Positions 32,464 through 44,524 of a stretch of DNA of 64,000 nt are shown piece by piece; position 1 is the stretch's first letter; every line of letters starts with the position of its first letter. Below the pieces are notes generated by a model, which had not been told where the DNA came from, made no database searches, and saw nothing but the letters and a program-made list of their open reading frames with translations. The position numbers and the translations under genes are program-made. Source of the DNA: Aurelia coerulea (taxonomy: Eukaryota > Cnidaria > Scyphozoa > Semaeostomeae > Ulmaridae); the NCBI GenBank assembly GCA_039566865.1, contig CM076951.1:18299484-18363483 (forward strand), written 5' to 3'.

Positions 32464-32850
32464 TGTTAGTAACAGCTTGAATGCATAAGAGCCTCAGTAT
32501 GAAGCAGAGACTAGGAAACTGACTCAGGTTATTGCAAGTTAACGACTTAACAGAACGTAAAACTATTGTACTTAGCATACTCAATGGCTTGGTCACCTTG
32601 AATTTGATTGGTTTGACTAGTTGTTATTCTTAATCCTGATTGGTTAGTTAAAACTGAAGTTCCTTGTTTGTTGGTATAAAGTTACTGTATGAGTCAAAGC
32701 CTTTAGATTTTGAAAGATTGCGAATTTACACGTAGAACGTAAGAGTGCTGTTGTTGAGTGATGCAGAAAACGTGAAGATTGTTGTTCTCTTTGAGTGAAC
32801 TCTGCCATTTAGAAACCTGAATCAGCGAGTTAGAGAGTTGAATCTCTACA
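32464..32850 (+). repeat. 5' LTR of BEL/Pao retrotransposon
   Basis: Begins TGTTAGTAACAG and ends TCTCTACA, giving TG...CA ends, 387 bp. A TATAAA box lies at 32675-32680. The Gag ORF follows directly. No 3' LTR remains because the element is truncated at about 46268, so the boundaries rest on termini, TATA box and primer site, not on a second copy. Confidence 0.65.
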
Positions 32851-32852
32851 TT

Positions 32853-32869
32853 ATGGTCCCCCGAGCCGG
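32853..32869 (+). other. Putative tRNA primer-binding site of the BEL/Pao element
   Basis: ATGGTCCCCCGAGCCGG starts 2 bp after the LTR end; TGG at its 5' side is what complements a tRNA CCA tail. The tRNA species is not assigned. Confidence 0.5.
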
Positions 32870-32897
32870 ATGTTTGAGTGGTAGCAGAGCTAACATT

Positions 32898-34241
32898 ATG
32901 GAGAATTTAGATAAAGCAAAAAAGAAACGAAGATCTCATCACGGAACTACGACAAACCTTCTGAACAAACTCAATGACGCCTTGAAAGAGGAAGATGCAA
33001 ATGCTCGATTGCGACAAATCCAGACAGATTTGAAGGAAAAGGCGCAAGTTTTGAAAGAGTTAGATGAACAGATTTTCGATCTGATGATAGAATATTCGAG
33101 TGAGGAAGATTGTGACAAAGAAACAGACAAAGCAAGCGAAATAAAGGAAAGATTTACGTACAGCCTAATTTTGCTTGAAGATGCATTGAAAGAGGATTTG
33201 GGAAGTGGTAGTTCTGTGGCTTGTGGATCTGATCAAGGACAAAATTTACAAGGGTCACAGCAATTATCAAGGAGTGCCTCGAGAGAAAGCTTAAATTCAA
33301 ATGCCTCATCAAATATTTCGGCACAGATTTGTGGAAGGAGAGTGAAATTGCCAAAGTTGGAATTGAGAAAATTTTCTGGAAAAATGGCGATGTGGCCAGA
33401 ATTTTGGGATGGTTTGCGAAGCGCAGTACATGATGACAAACAACTGGCGAAAGTTGATCAGTTCAAATATCTGCGAATTTATTTGGAGGAGCCAGCAAGA
33501 AGCATGGTCGCAGGATTTCCACTGACTGACGCAGACTATGATGCAGCCATCAAAATGCTGAAAGATCAATTCGCAAAGCCCAGTGTAATTAAAAGAGTGC
33601 ACATTAACGATCTTGCCTTGCTGCCCCCGGTGTACAACGAAAAAAAAGTACATTGATTGCACAATTTTCATGACCAGATTCGTGCACTGGAGGCTCAAGG
33701 TGTTGACAAGGAAACGTACTCGAGTGTTGTCCTGCCAACACTGATGTCGAAGATTCCTGCTTCAGTTAGGAACAACATGATTCGATTTGGAGTTAATCAC
33801 ATGGAGTGGAACCTGGACGACATGTTAGCAGCATTGAAGAAGGAATTGGACATGCTCGAAGGACATTTTCCGATGCTGCAGCTCGAGAAACAAACAGCAG
33901 GATGGCAGAAATTTGATCAAGAACTGCAACAACACCAGCCTAAGCAGCAGCATGCAACCACCTCAGCATTGTTTGCAGGAAAGGGCATACCACCAAAGAA
34001 ATGTGTTTATTGCTTGGAAAGCCATCAGCCGGAGAGCTGTGAAAAAGTGAAGGACCTTGGTGAACGTAAGAATGTTCTAATAAAATTTGCTAGATATTTA
34101 TGTTGTTTAAAAACAGGTCATAGGTCCTTTGGATGTAGATCCAAGGTAGATTGCAAGCTTTGCAGTAAGGGAAATCATCATTGCTCCATTTGCCCTAGCC
34201 TTTCCCCACCTAACGAAATGCAGCCTAAGCCTAGAGCCTAG
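32898..34241 (+). pseudogene. gag: BEL/Pao Gag, one in-frame TGA
   Basis: ATG at 32898 (MENLDKAKKKRRSHHG). Helical N-terminus; the BEL-type Gag core VKLPKLELRKFSGKMAMWPE, YLRIYLEEPARSMVAGFPL and AIKMLKDQF; then TGA at 33654-33656; then the same frame continues LEAQGVDKETYSSVVLPTLM, the zinc-knuckle-like Cys/His region CVYCLESHQPESCEKV, CCLKTGHRSFGCRSKVDCKL and CSKGNHHCSIC, ending TAG 34241. The single stop is the only lesion seen in this part. The Pro-Pol continuation is displaced to 39607 by a LINE. Confidence 0.85.
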
Positions 34242-34284
34242 ACCCCAGACAGCAAAACCAAATGCAAAAATCATAATCACGGGA

Positions 34285-37200
34285 TTGCTACCACGCGATT
34301 TGACACCTGGACATCGTCGACAAAACATCAACAGCCTGAATAAGAAATTGAAACAGTGGTGCCAGAGCACAGCACAAAAAAATGTTTATTTCCTCGAACC
34401 AGAGTATGACTGGGTTCTTCCAGATGGTATGCTCAACACTAAATTATACCATACAGACCATCTGCATCTGGTAGAGTCGGGAAATGAAAAATTTTCTAAA
34501 TCAATTTGCGATTTTATTTTGAAATTAATGCAAGGTCACGTCCATCCACATCAAAGACAGGCCCAACCATCCTTCCACACATCCACTTCCATAAAACCAT
34601 CTCGTCCTATGATTACAACCCCAAATTCATCTCCAAACATACCCCCAAAGCCACATCCACCAAAAATCACATCCACAAGGCCACATTCACCAAAGACCAC
34701 ATCCACAAAAACATCTCCACCTAAGAGTCCACCACCAAAACCACACCCACCAAAGACCACATCCATTAAACCATCTCCACCAAAGACCACATCCACAAAA
34801 TCAGCTCCACCTAAGATCACACCACCAAAACCACATCCACCAAAGACCACATCCACAAAACCATGTCCACCAAAGACAACATCTACAAAACCATGTTCAC
34901 CAAAGACCACATCCACAAAACCATCTCCACCAAAGACCACATCCTCAAAATCAGCCCCACCTAAGATCACACCACCAAAACCACATCCACCTAAGATCAC
35001 ACCACCAAAACCACATCCACCAAAGACCACATCTACAAAACCATGTCCACCAAAGACCACAAAGATCACATCCACAAAATCAGCTCCACCAAAGACCACA
35101 TCCACAAAATCAGCTCCACCAAAGACAACATCTACACAACCATGTTCACCAAAGACCACATCCACAAAACCATCTCCACCAAAGACCACATCCTCAAAAT
35201 CAGCCCCACCTAAGATCACACCACCAAAACCACATCCACCTAAGATCACACCACCAAAACCACATCCACCAAAGACCACATCTACAAAACCATGTCCACC
35301 AAAGACCACAAAGATCACATCCACAAAATCAGCTCCACCAAAGACCACATCCACAAAATCAGCTCCACCAAAGACCACATCCACAAAATCAGCCCCACCT
35401 AAGATCACACCACCAAAACCACATCCACCAAAGACCACATCCACAAAACCATGTCCACCAAAGACAACATCTACACAACCATCTCTGCCGAAGACCACAT
35501 CTACAAAACCACATCCACCAAAGACCACATCCACAAAACCATCACCACCAAAGACCACACCCACAAAACCATCTCCAAACTCATCCACACTCACAAAACC
35601 ATCTCCACAAAAGCCCACACACATAAAATCACCTCCACGAAAGAAGCAAAAAGCAACACATACACCAGCCTCATACACATTACATAAATTGTCATTTGGT
35701 TTTAGATTAATTCAGTTTCTTTTAATTTTTTGGTTCTTGATAGAAAATTTTAATTTTGATTTAGGAAATGGGGGCTTAGTTATTAGAATTGGGTGGTTGG
35801 GGGGTTCTGAAACTTGTTTCAAACTGGCAGGGATAGCTTCCCACATTGCAAACAGCTTTTTATTGCCATTCATTTCAATATGCATTTTTATTCTTGGCTA
35901 CTGGCTCTCAAAAGAGATACTGACTAAATACAAATTAAGAAATAGTTTCCGCTACCAGTTCCTAAAGAAAAGGTTAGGGTTACAGAAGCCAGGGCGCAGG
36001 TTGGGCTGCTTTATGTCATGTCTGACACTGTCCCTCCTTGTCATCCTCACCTACAATGAGGAGGGAAATGCAAAAATCAACCCCTTCCGCACCCTTGAGC
36101 ATCAACAAAACAAAGAACTTTTTACAAATGATTGCCTCTCCATTATTGAAGAAATTAGAGCTGAATGCCTAAAACAACAGCTATCAGCTAGTGCCTTGAT
36201 ACACTTGAAATGCAGAAATCACAGACTATTTTTCAGGTTTCTGCTGCTACTCTCTGGTGATATTCATCTCCACCCTGGACCTACCTATTACCCATGCTCT
36301 CTTTGCAATAAATCAGTTAGGAAAGGATTACCCTGCAACCAATGTGGACTTTGGGTGCACAAAAGATGTGATAAAATTTCAGATGTAGACTATGATATAT
36401 ACTCTAGGGTTCCTAAAAGTGAAGTAACATATATTTGTCTATCTTGTAGATCAGGGGAAAATTATTTAGATCAACTGCCCTTTGCGGAAGTCTCCTTTAC
36501 AGAAAACCCCTCTGAAGAATTGAATACCCCTAATTTGGATGTAAATATTGAGGAACATGTAACAGACACAGATATATGGGCAAATTTTAGGCAAAGAGGT
36601 TTACATTTTCTCCATTTAAACATAAATAGCCTGTTATCCAAAATTGACGAACTTCGTCTGATTGCCCATAAGACCAATGCAGCAGTCATTGGGATTTCAG
36701 AAACTAAGCTAGATAATTCTGTCCTGGATGGTGAAGTAAGCATTGATGGGTATGAGATAAAAAGATGTGACAGAAATAGACATGGCGGAGGAGTAGCTTG
36801 CTACATAAGGACAGATTTAGTATTCAATCCAAGAGAAAATTTTTCAACAGACATTGAGAATATATTTTTTGATATCCAGCTACCAAAATCAAAACCAATT
36901 CTCGTTGGAATCCTTTACAGGCCTCCAACAACAACTGGTTTTTTAGATAAACTAACACTGGCTATTTCCAAAACAAATAACTTTGACAACCAAGAGGTTT
37001 ACATTCTTGGAGATCTAAACATCAACTTGAACAATGAAAATGATATATCAAACGGAATTAAAAGATATAAAGAGTTTTGCTCCCTCCATGGATTGAAGCA
37101 AATAATTAAAACACCTACTCGTACCACTGATAGATCGACCTCCCTCCTTGACCACATACTAACAAACTCATTTCCTAAAATTTCTCAACAAGGTGTTCTT

Positions 37201-39287
37201 GATTTGGGTCTGTCCGATCATCAACTGATTTATTGCACAAGAAAGACAACCCGCACCAAAATACATGATCATACTTATATCAAGATCCGTACATTAAAGA
37301 ATTACACAAAACAGCTCTTTCTTGATAAACTAAGCCAAATCACATTTCCAAAATACCTTGATTTTGATAATATTAATGTTGCCTATTCCCATTTTGTTGA
37401 ACTTGTCACAAATATCATTGATGAAATTGCCCCCGTGAAGGAGATTCGTATCAGAAAAAACTCACAGGAGTGGATGGACCAGGAAGTCCTCGAGGGGATT
37501 AGAATTCGCGACAAATTACTGACAAAATTTAGGTCATCTAAAATTCACATTGATTATGTAAATTTCAAGAGAGCTTGCAATCACGTCCAAAACTTGATTA
37601 AAAAGAAGAAAAAATCCTATATTGTTGGAAATAACCCATCCCCACATAAACTAGACAATGTGCGAAAGTATTACCAGCACATGAAACTTTCTGAACCATT
37701 TTCATTGCTTCCCACATCCTCGGAAAATGTCCTCAAACTCTTAGAAGAGATAAACCCCTCAAAAGCGACAGGTTTGGATAATATAGCAGGGAAATTCCTC
37801 AAAGATGGTGCGTCCGCCTTAGCCGAGCCGATAACCGAACTATGTAATCTCTCAATCTTACAATCTAAGTTTCCTGATGGTTGCAAACAAGCAAAACTAA
37901 AACCACTTTTCAAAAAAGGATCGAAAGATGATCCCAAAAACTATCGACCAATTTCTTTGCTTCCTCAACTCTCTAAAATTATTGAAAAAATAATTCATGG
38001 TCAAGTACAAAAGTACCTTGATGATAAGAAAATATTGTACAGATACCAATCTGGCTTTCGTGCTCATCACTCAACAGATACCTGCTTATCTTACTTGAGT
38101 GATAAGATCCTTCAAGGATTTGAAACTGGAATGTTTACAGGCATGATCTTAATTGACCTTCAAAAAGCATTTGATACAATTGACCATAACATCTTTCTGG
38201 ATAAAATGGCATGCCTTGGCTTTAGCAAATCTGCCATTTTGTGGTTTAAATCTTACCTTCAGGACCGTTCTTTTGCCGTCAATATTGGCAAGGAATACTC
38301 AAATCATGGTAGTCTGTCATGTGGGGTCCCTCAGGGGTCAATTCTTGGCCCACTCATATTCCTTCTTTACGTGAATGACATGGCACGAGCGATCGACTGC
38401 GACCTGCTTCTGTATGCAGACGATTCTTGTTTAATTGTTAGAGACAAAAACATTGAACTAATAGAGAGCAATTTAAATAGAAATTTCAATTCCCTCTGTG
38501 ATTGGTTTGTAGAAAACAAACTAAGCATTCACTTTGGAGAGGACAAAACCAAATCCATTCTCTTTGGACAAAAAAAAAAAAAAAGCAAGAACTTGAAAAG
38601 TTGGACATTAGGAGAGGTGACATAAGGATTAAACAACATTCAACAGTCACATATCTGGGATGTGTCCTAGATGAAAATCTCTCTGGGGAGTCGATGGCGA
38701 CTAAGATGCTTGGAAAAATAAATGGCAAGCTAAAATTCCTATACAGGAAACAAAACTTCCTGGATAAATCCCTTCGCAGGTTGCTTTTAAATGCTCTTAT
38801 TCAACCTCATTTTGATTATGCATGCACTTCTTGGTATCCAGGGTTGAATAAGAGGCTGTCTAAAAAAATTCAGACGGCACAAAACAAATGCATTCGTTTT
38901 TACCTCGATTTAAAAAACACAGCACATATTGGGGTCACAGAATTCAAGTCTATAGATTGGCTCCCTACAAAGAACAGGATGGATCAATGTGTCTGTGTCA
39001 ACATAATGAAGTTTTTCAGAGAAACTGCCCCAGCATACAGTGCTGAGATATTCCGTCCAGTCAACCAGGGCCGAACAACACGAAGGTCCAAGTTCAAATT
39101 GGATATTCCATTTCGCAAAACTACTGCTGGACAAAAATGTCTATCTTATCTAGGGCCCAAAACATGGAATAGTCTTTCATCAGAGATTAAATCAACAAAC
39201 AATATCGACACATTCAAACATAAGATCAAAGAGAATTTTTTCCAAAACATACAAAAAGAGGAAGATGACATATATGTCTTCTATTAA
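34285..39287 (+). CDS. LINE polyprotein: SGNH - Pro/Lys/Thr repeats - hydrophobic segments - PHD finger - APE endonuclease - RT
   Basis: Frame 34285-38625 gives 1446 codons. Residues 1-85: SGNH C-terminal part (KIIITGLLPRDLTPGHRR just upstream, DHLHL block). 93-458: Pro/Lys/Thr repeats. 470-590: three hydrophobic segments (IQFLLIFWFLIENF, SFLLPFISICIFILGYWLS, LTLSLLVILTY). 671-725: PHD finger (CSLCNKSV..CNQCGLWVHKRC..CLSC). About 772-980: endonuclease with SETKLD, ILGDLNINL and GLSDHQ. About 1140-1440: RT with NYRPISLLP, LIDLQKAFDTIDH, CGVPQGSILGP and LLLYADDS, all key residues present. A run of 15 A at 38570-38584 shifts the frame; the RT tail continues one frame over to TAA 39287 (LGCVLDENLSGE, QPHFDYACTSWYPG). 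Apart from that slip the protein is intact. Confidence 0.9.
34560..35660 (+). repeat. Minisatellite inside the LINE coding region
   Basis: Units of about 18-21 bp (CCACCAAAGACCACATCCAC type) in frame, encoding PPKTTSTKP-like repeats. A higher-order duplication with 249-bp period is visible (34921 on and 35170 on nearly identical). The repeat keeps the frame throughout, so length changes are multiples of three. Confidence 0.85.
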
Positions 39288-39606
39288 GACTTGTCATCAT
39301 CTCTCCCGATCATGGTATGGTATTATAAACCATGTTTTATACCGAAAACAAACTACAGTTTAGTATTTTTTTTTTTTTTTTTTTTCTTACGTTTTTCGTT
39401 GTACCAGCACCTCTAAGGGGACCATTATGGAATTAAGGTCATCTTGACCTTTTAATGCTATCCCTACCACTGTGATTAGGGGTGTTTTTCCTTTACGTTT
39501 TTAACATTATTTATTGTATTGTATCTATTTTTATATTATATAACTTGTAAATAATTGTAAATATTGTGGCAAAATGATACATACATACATACATACATAC
39601 GAGGTG

Positions 39607-39943
39607 GTAAAGGAAACTTTCTTGCACTTAACCAATGTTTGGTTCTCTGATGTTTGCAGGAGTGATGATTTTTTTGGAAGTTGATTGCCTTATCGGTTCT
39701 GACTGGTTGTGGTCCTTCCAAGAGGGGGAAACGATACGAGGGGGGCCACAAGAACCTGTCGCGGTAAAAACCAGCTTGGGCTGGGTATTGTCTGGACCTC
39801 TTCAAGGTGAGAAAATTCTTCCTTCTTATGATTGCCATGTGAATGTTTGTGTTGATCCAATGTCTTCTTTAAACAAGGTTGAGAGGCAGGATATCGATTC
39901 TAATTTGCACAAATTATGGGATTTGGACAGCATAGGCATATGA
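39607..39943 (+). pseudogene. BEL/Pao protease end (continues Gag at 32898-34241)
   Basis: Just after the LINE tail: KETFLHLTNVWFSDVC in one frame, then LEVDCLIGSDWLWSFQEG and VAVKTSLGWVLSGPLQG in the next, the region after the aspartic protease in BEL/Pao Pol. Ends IGI* near 39943, but the flow into EEYKVHENVLD goes on to the DIRS junction at 39977. One frame change and one stop are visible. Confidence 0.8.
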
Positions 39944-40236
39944 GAAGAATACAAGGTTCACGAGAACGTCCTTGATTCTACTCTGTCATCAGCTACGTCA
40001 CTATGGGATCACATGAGAAGCGAGCGCGCAGGCGCAGCAAGTCATTGCGAGTTTGGTATTCAGCAAAGTCAAGACGCAAAAAAGAACGCTCCCACCGCTT
40101 TGCGAGAAAGACAAAGTTTTGGTGAGTTTATAACTTTACTAGACTTGTTATTTGAATAATTCATAATTCATCTTGTTTTAATTGGACGTATTTACCGCAC
40201 ATTCATTAGGTTTTGTACTATTTCCGCAGAGTACCA

Positions 40237-41472
40237 ATGGAGTCTGCTAAGGAAAAAGATGTGCGACAACCGGACAGCGATTTAGAATCTAATGCCGATT
40301 CTAGTGCCGATTCAAACGCTGAAATTAGGAAAACTCTTTCGGCTCTTAACACAAATATGGCCTCAATAACGAACTTTTTGCAAGCTCTCACTGAGGGGAA
40401 CTTACAGGTCGGGCACCGCCCATGTTTGCCCACAGGGCATTTGTCGTCCACTGGACAAATTCAGATGCAAGACCCACCATCTGATGGCTTGCCCACAGGG
40501 CATTTGAATCCCACAGGGACAATGTTAAATGAGTCCACAACTTGCAAGAAGCGAACGGGTGATGGTTCAGCCTCATCTAGTGCCCCTAAACAAGCTCGTA
40601 ATTTTGACATGCATGATGACCCTTATGAAACATTAAGCATCATCGCCAGTGATGACGATCTCGATAGTGACGCTACTTTTGAGCCAATCGAGCCAAGTGC
40701 ACTGCTGCAGCATCTAGCAGAAGACCTGGAAACTGACGAGAAAACTAGCGATGACGTTAGCCAGGAATTAGCAGCCATAGTAAATAAACGCTGGGGAAAA
40801 CACTTGTCTCCCGATAAGCTTAAGTCTATTTCCGAAAAATACAACCGTCCAGCCAACTGTAATGAAATGCATCCGCAAATTAAGGTAAACAAGGAAGGAC
40901 TTTTTACTTTCGGACAAAAAATCGGTTGACACAAAAATGTCTAATATCCAGCAAACTATCCAACGTGTGGGATGCATCATAGTTGACGCTGCAAATTATT
41001 TGCTAATGGCTGATGCGGGTGACCAACAGGAGGCACCATCAGCAGTAGTCACAAAACTTGTGGTTGGTGTCGCATTACTTGGTCACGCTACCAATGATTT
41101 ATCTTGCCTTTATCTTGCCTATTTAGACGTAATGCGTTAAAAGCTGCAGTTAAGCCTGAATACAAGGCTCTAACATCACGAGCTATAGATCATAGCCAAT
41201 TCTTGTTTGGGACTGATTTTACCAAGGAGCTAAAAGAAGCGGAAGAGTCATCAAAAGTCTCTAAGGCGTTTCACAGCTTTCGCCCAAATGATAACAAATT
41301 CCGTAATAAACCGGGCCCATCAAACCAAAACCAGTCTTCTTACAACAGAAGAAGTGATTTTTTATACCGAGGCCGCTCCCGCCCGTTCAGAAAACGAAAT
41401 TTTTATCAGCAGAGAAATCAGAACCCGAACCAGCAAAATCAATCCACCCAACGAAACGCCAAGAAATTTTAG
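40237..41472 (+). pseudogene. gag: DIRS Gag-like protein, broken in two places
   Basis: ATG at 40237 (MESAKEKDVRQPDSDLES). Acidic and Ser-rich N-terminus with a repeat of LPTGHL(S/N)(S/P)TG, then LSPDKLKSISEKYNRPANC. The frame is lost at 40929, resumes at 40937 (IQQTIQRVGCIIVDAANYLL, VALLGHATNDLS) and again at about 41125 (LKAAVKPEYKALTSRAIDHS, FLFGTDFTKELKEA), ending with an Arg/Asn/Gln-rich basic tail at 41472. Order and motifs match DIRS Gag. Confidence 0.8.
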
Positions 41473-41553
41473 ATGAATTACAAAGAATTCAAGACTCATT
41501 TGATGTAAGTGAATTTTCTGATCGATTGCCTTATTTAATTTCTCTTTTGACAT

Positions 41554-43443
41554 TTGAATGTGAGTCATTTCAAGCCGGTAGAATTTCAGAATGGAGAATG
41601 GAGAAAAATTACCTCCGACCCTCAAATTTTGGCTTATGTAACAGGAGTTGAAATAGAATGTGAAGAAATTCCCCAGGAGAAAGGATCTCAAAGGGAAACG
41701 AAACATAGCGAAAAGGAGAAAAGTCTTATCGAAAATGAAAGCAGTTCTTTGTTACGAAAAAAGGTGCTCGAAATTGCGAAGCCATGTGTTGGTGAAGTCA
41801 TTTCACCAATATTTTTTACACCGAAACCAGATGGTTCACATCGCATGATACTGAATTTGAAAAAGTTTAACAAACAAGTTGTTTATCGGCATTTCAAAAT
41901 GGACACTTTGAATACAATAGTCAATTTGATGTCAAAAGACTGTTTCATGGCATCAGTAGATCTAAAAGACGCATACTATAGTGTACCCATTGCTAAGAAA
42001 GATAGAAAGTTCTTATGTTTTCGGTTCAATGGTAGCACATTCCAATACACTTCTTTTCCAAACGGATTAGCGTGCTGCCCACGAATCTTTACAAAACTTT
42101 TGAAAGCACCTTTATCCACACTTCATAAAGCGGGTCATATAACGACAGCCTATATTGATGACGTTTATATTCAAGCAGATACGTTTGAAAATTGCATTAT
42201 AAATATCATAGAAACAATACGTATATTCACAAAGCTTGGATTTATTATTCATCCAAACAAGTCATCCTTCATGCCATCAAAGCAATTAAAGATGCTTGGC
42301 TTTATTCTGAATTCAGAAACGATGACTGTTTTTCCAACTGAAGAAAAAATTAATTCAGTGACGCACAATTGCAGTCAGGTGATCCAACAAAAACGCCTGC
42401 CTATTTGCCAAGTCGCACAAGTTGTGGGAAAAATGATTTCATGTTTTCCGGGCACGCTTTATGGGCCATTATACTACCGTAATATTGAATACGATAAAAT
42501 TTCTGCCCTTAAAATGCACAAAGGCAACTTTGATTCTTTTATGCAGCTATCCAAAGATAGTATACAAGAGTTAACGTGGTGGGTAACGCATTCAAAACAA
42601 TTTTCAAAGCCACTCATTGTACAAAAGCCAGGTCTTACGATCACAACAGATGCATCTTTAAATGGCTGGGGTGCGGTCTGCAACAACGAGAAAACAGGTG
42701 GTCTCTGGTCTATTTCAGAGAAATCGAATAATATAAACTACCTGGAAATGCTTGCTATATTTTTTGGCTTGAAAATATTTGCTATAAATCACACTGATTG
42801 CCATATCAGAATTATGACTGATAACACAACTGCAGTCGCAGTGTTGACCCATATGGGTACAAATCACTCCCAGTCTTGTAACCCTTTGTGTAAATCTATT
42901 TGGGAATGGTGTATTCACAGAAATATATGGATCTCTGTCGCTCATATTCCAGGCAAACTCAATGTGGATGCCGACAGAGAATCTAGACGTGCTCACAAAA
43001 GTAGCACAGAATGGATGCTTAATTCCGACATCCTTAAGTCATGCCTGAAAAAAGTTGATTTCAGTCCTAATGTGGACTTATTTGCCTCACGTTTAAACAG
43101 GCAATTTCAGGCCTATGTGTCATATACACCAGAACCAGATTCATTTGCGGTTGACGCATTTACTTTAGACTGGTCGATGTACAAGGATTATATATTTCCC
43201 CCTTTTAGTCTCGTACCCAAAATACTGAGGAAATTGCTGGAAGATCAAGCACAAGCAATATGCATACTTCCTCACTGGCCAACACAAGCGTGGTACTCGA
43301 AGGCAATGACAATGATGGTAGGATCTCCTGTAATTCTACAGCCCAGCCAGTCACTACTTCGTCTAACAACAGACAGCAAAACTGTTCATCCGTTGCACGA
43401 GAAACTTCGTCTGATTGTATGTCACTTATCAGGGGTAAAGTAA
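41554..43443 (+). CDS. DIRS reverse transcriptase / RNase H
   Basis: One frame of 629 codons. RT: FFTPKPDGSHRMILNLKKFN, MASVDLKDAYYSVPIAKKDR, FTSFPNGLACCPR-type block (YTSFPNGLACCPRIFTKLLK), and the catalytic AYIDDVYIQ. RNase H: ITTDASLNGWGAVC, NYLEMLAIFFGL, RIMTDNTTAVAVL and SVAHIPGKLNVDADRESR. The tail (VDLFASRLNRQFQAYVSY, FPPFSLVPKILRKL) is the usual DIRS linker before the recombinase. All catalytic residues looked for are present. Its last 184 bp overlap the recombinase ORF in another frame, a known DIRS feature. Confidence 0.92.
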   Translation: MNVSHFKPVEFQNGEWRKITSDPQILAYVTGVEIECEEIPQEKGSQRETKHSEKEKSLIENESSSLLRKKVLEIAKPCVGEVISPIFFTPKPDGSHRMILNLKKFNKQVVYRHFKMDTLNTIVNLMSKDCFMASVDLKDAYYSVPIAKKDRKFLCFRFNGSTFQYTSFPNGLACCPRIFTKLLKAPLSTLHKAGHITTAYIDDVYIQADTFENCIINIIETIRIFTKLGFIIHPNKSSFMPSKQLKMLGFILNSETMTVFPTEEKINSVTHNCSQVIQQKRLPICQVAQVVGKMISCFPGTLYGPLYYRNIEYDKISALKMHKGNFDSFMQLSKDSIQELTWWVTHSKQFSKPLIVQKPGLTITTDASLNGWGAVCNNEKTGGLWSISEKSNNINYLEMLAIFFGLKIFAINHTDCHIRIMTDNTTAVAVLTHMGTNHSQSCNPLCKSIWEWCIHRNIWISVAHIPGKLNVDADRESRRAHKSSTEWMLNSDILKSCLKKVDFSPNVDLFASRLNRQFQAYVSYTPEPDSFAVDAFTLDWSMYKDYIFPPFSLVPKILRKLLEDQAQAICILPHWPTQAWYSKAMTMMVGSPVILQPSQSLLRLTTDSKTVHPLHEKLRLIVCHLSGVK

Positions 43444-44390
43444 CATCATCATCGCTATCGAAACCAGCTCAGGATATCTTATTAGCTTCCTGGAGACCAG
43501 GTACCCTAAAACAGTATGATTCCTATCTTCATAGATGGGCTAAGTTTTGCCATGACCATGATATCAATGTGTATCAACCAAGTGTAGAACAGGTCATGGA
43601 GTTTCTAACCCAATTGTTTCACACGGGTCTTGGGTATAGTGCTATTAATACGGCAAGATCTGCCTTGTCTTCTATTGTAACTTTGGGGCATGTTCCTACA
43701 GGAGAGCATCCTATGATTAAACGATTTCTGAAAGGTATCTTTGAGTTGAGACCGAGTTTGCCAAAATATTCCTCCATCTGGGATGTGAATACTTTGTTGG
43801 TCTATTTGAAAAAGCTAGCTCCATTAGACAAATTGAGCCTCAAAGAAATATCTTTGAAACTGACCTCATTGCTATGTATATTGACAGGTCAACGTTGCCA
43901 AACTATTCATAAGATTGACACTTCACACATACAACAATTGCCCAATATGATTAGAATTACAATAAAAGATACATTGAAAACTACAAAACCAGGTCGGCAT
44001 ATCAAGCCTTTAGATCTGCTGGCATATCCCAGTGATCCAGATCTTTGCATTATACGCCTTTTCAAAGAATATTTACTCAGAACTTCCACATTACGAGAAG
44101 GAAACACCCAATTACTGATAAGTTTTCAGAAACCTTTCAAACCAGTCAGTAAAGATACAATCAGTCAGTGGGTAAAAGCAACACTTAAAGCTTCTGGAAT
44201 AGATACGGAAAAGTTCACAGCTCATAGTTGTAGGTCTGCATCTGCTTCTGCTACAAAAAGTGCAGGTTTGAGCTTGGTAGAAATAATGAATACAGCTGGA
44301 TGGTCTAATTGCACCACTTTTGGAAAGTTTTATGATAAGAACATTATCAAGGAAAACTATGGACATAAGGTCTTAGAGAAATTTACTTGA
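43260..44390 (+). CDS. DIRS tyrosine recombinase
   Basis: ATG at 43260 inside the RT ORF; 376 residues. SAM-like N-terminal domain (ILLASWRPGTLKQYDSYLHR, AINTARSALSSIV), catalytic domain with Arg in LLCILTGQRCQTIH, the His-x-x-Arg box TAHSCRSAS, and the nucleophile Tyr in TFGKFYDKN. The R..HxxR..Y set is complete, so the enzyme is predicted active. It integrates the circular cDNA without target duplication. Confidence 0.93.
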   Translation: MHTSSLANTSVVLEGNDNDGRISCNSTAQPVTTSSNNRQQNCSSVARETSSDCMSLIRGKVTSSSLSKPAQDILLASWRPGTLKQYDSYLHRWAKFCHDHDINVYQPSVEQVMEFLTQLFHTGLGYSAINTARSALSSIVTLGHVPTGEHPMIKRFLKGIFELRPSLPKYSSIWDVNTLLVYLKKLAPLDKLSLKEISLKLTSLLCILTGQRCQTIHKIDTSHIQQLPNMIRITIKDTLKTTKPGRHIKPLDLLAYPSDPDLCIIRLFKEYLLRTSTLREGNTQLLISFQKPFKPVSKDTISQWVKATLKASGIDTEKFTAHSCRSASASATKSAGLSLVEIMNTAGWSNCTTFGKFYDKNIIKENYGHKVLEKFT

Positions 44391-44524
44391 ATAGAACGAT
44401 TGTTTGTAAACTTATTACATTCTGAGCATGGACAATATTTAACCGTATGTTATGTTATGTTATGGTTTTGAGAAAATTGTTGAGATTTTCTTTTTGTGTA
44501 TGCTCATGACTGCAGGGCTTTAAA

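Larger units (their letters stand above)
34240..39600 (+). mobile_element. Near-complete CR1/L2-like LINE inserted in the BEL/Pao element
   Basis: Starts within an SGNH domain at about 34240 (5'-truncated), contains endonuclease and RT, a 3' UTR with a T20-plus run at 39366, and ends in a short ATAC microsatellite tail (39574-39600), a typical CR1/L2-type 3' end. BEL protease sequence resumes at once after the tail. BEL Gag ends at the 5' junction, which dates the LINE insertion after the BEL. Confidence 0.88.

Noticed and set aside
34551..35678. 375-codon Gly/Val/Phe-rich minus-strand frame
   Set aside because: Antisense of the in-frame Pro/Lys/Thr repeat of the LINE; open only because the repeat is.
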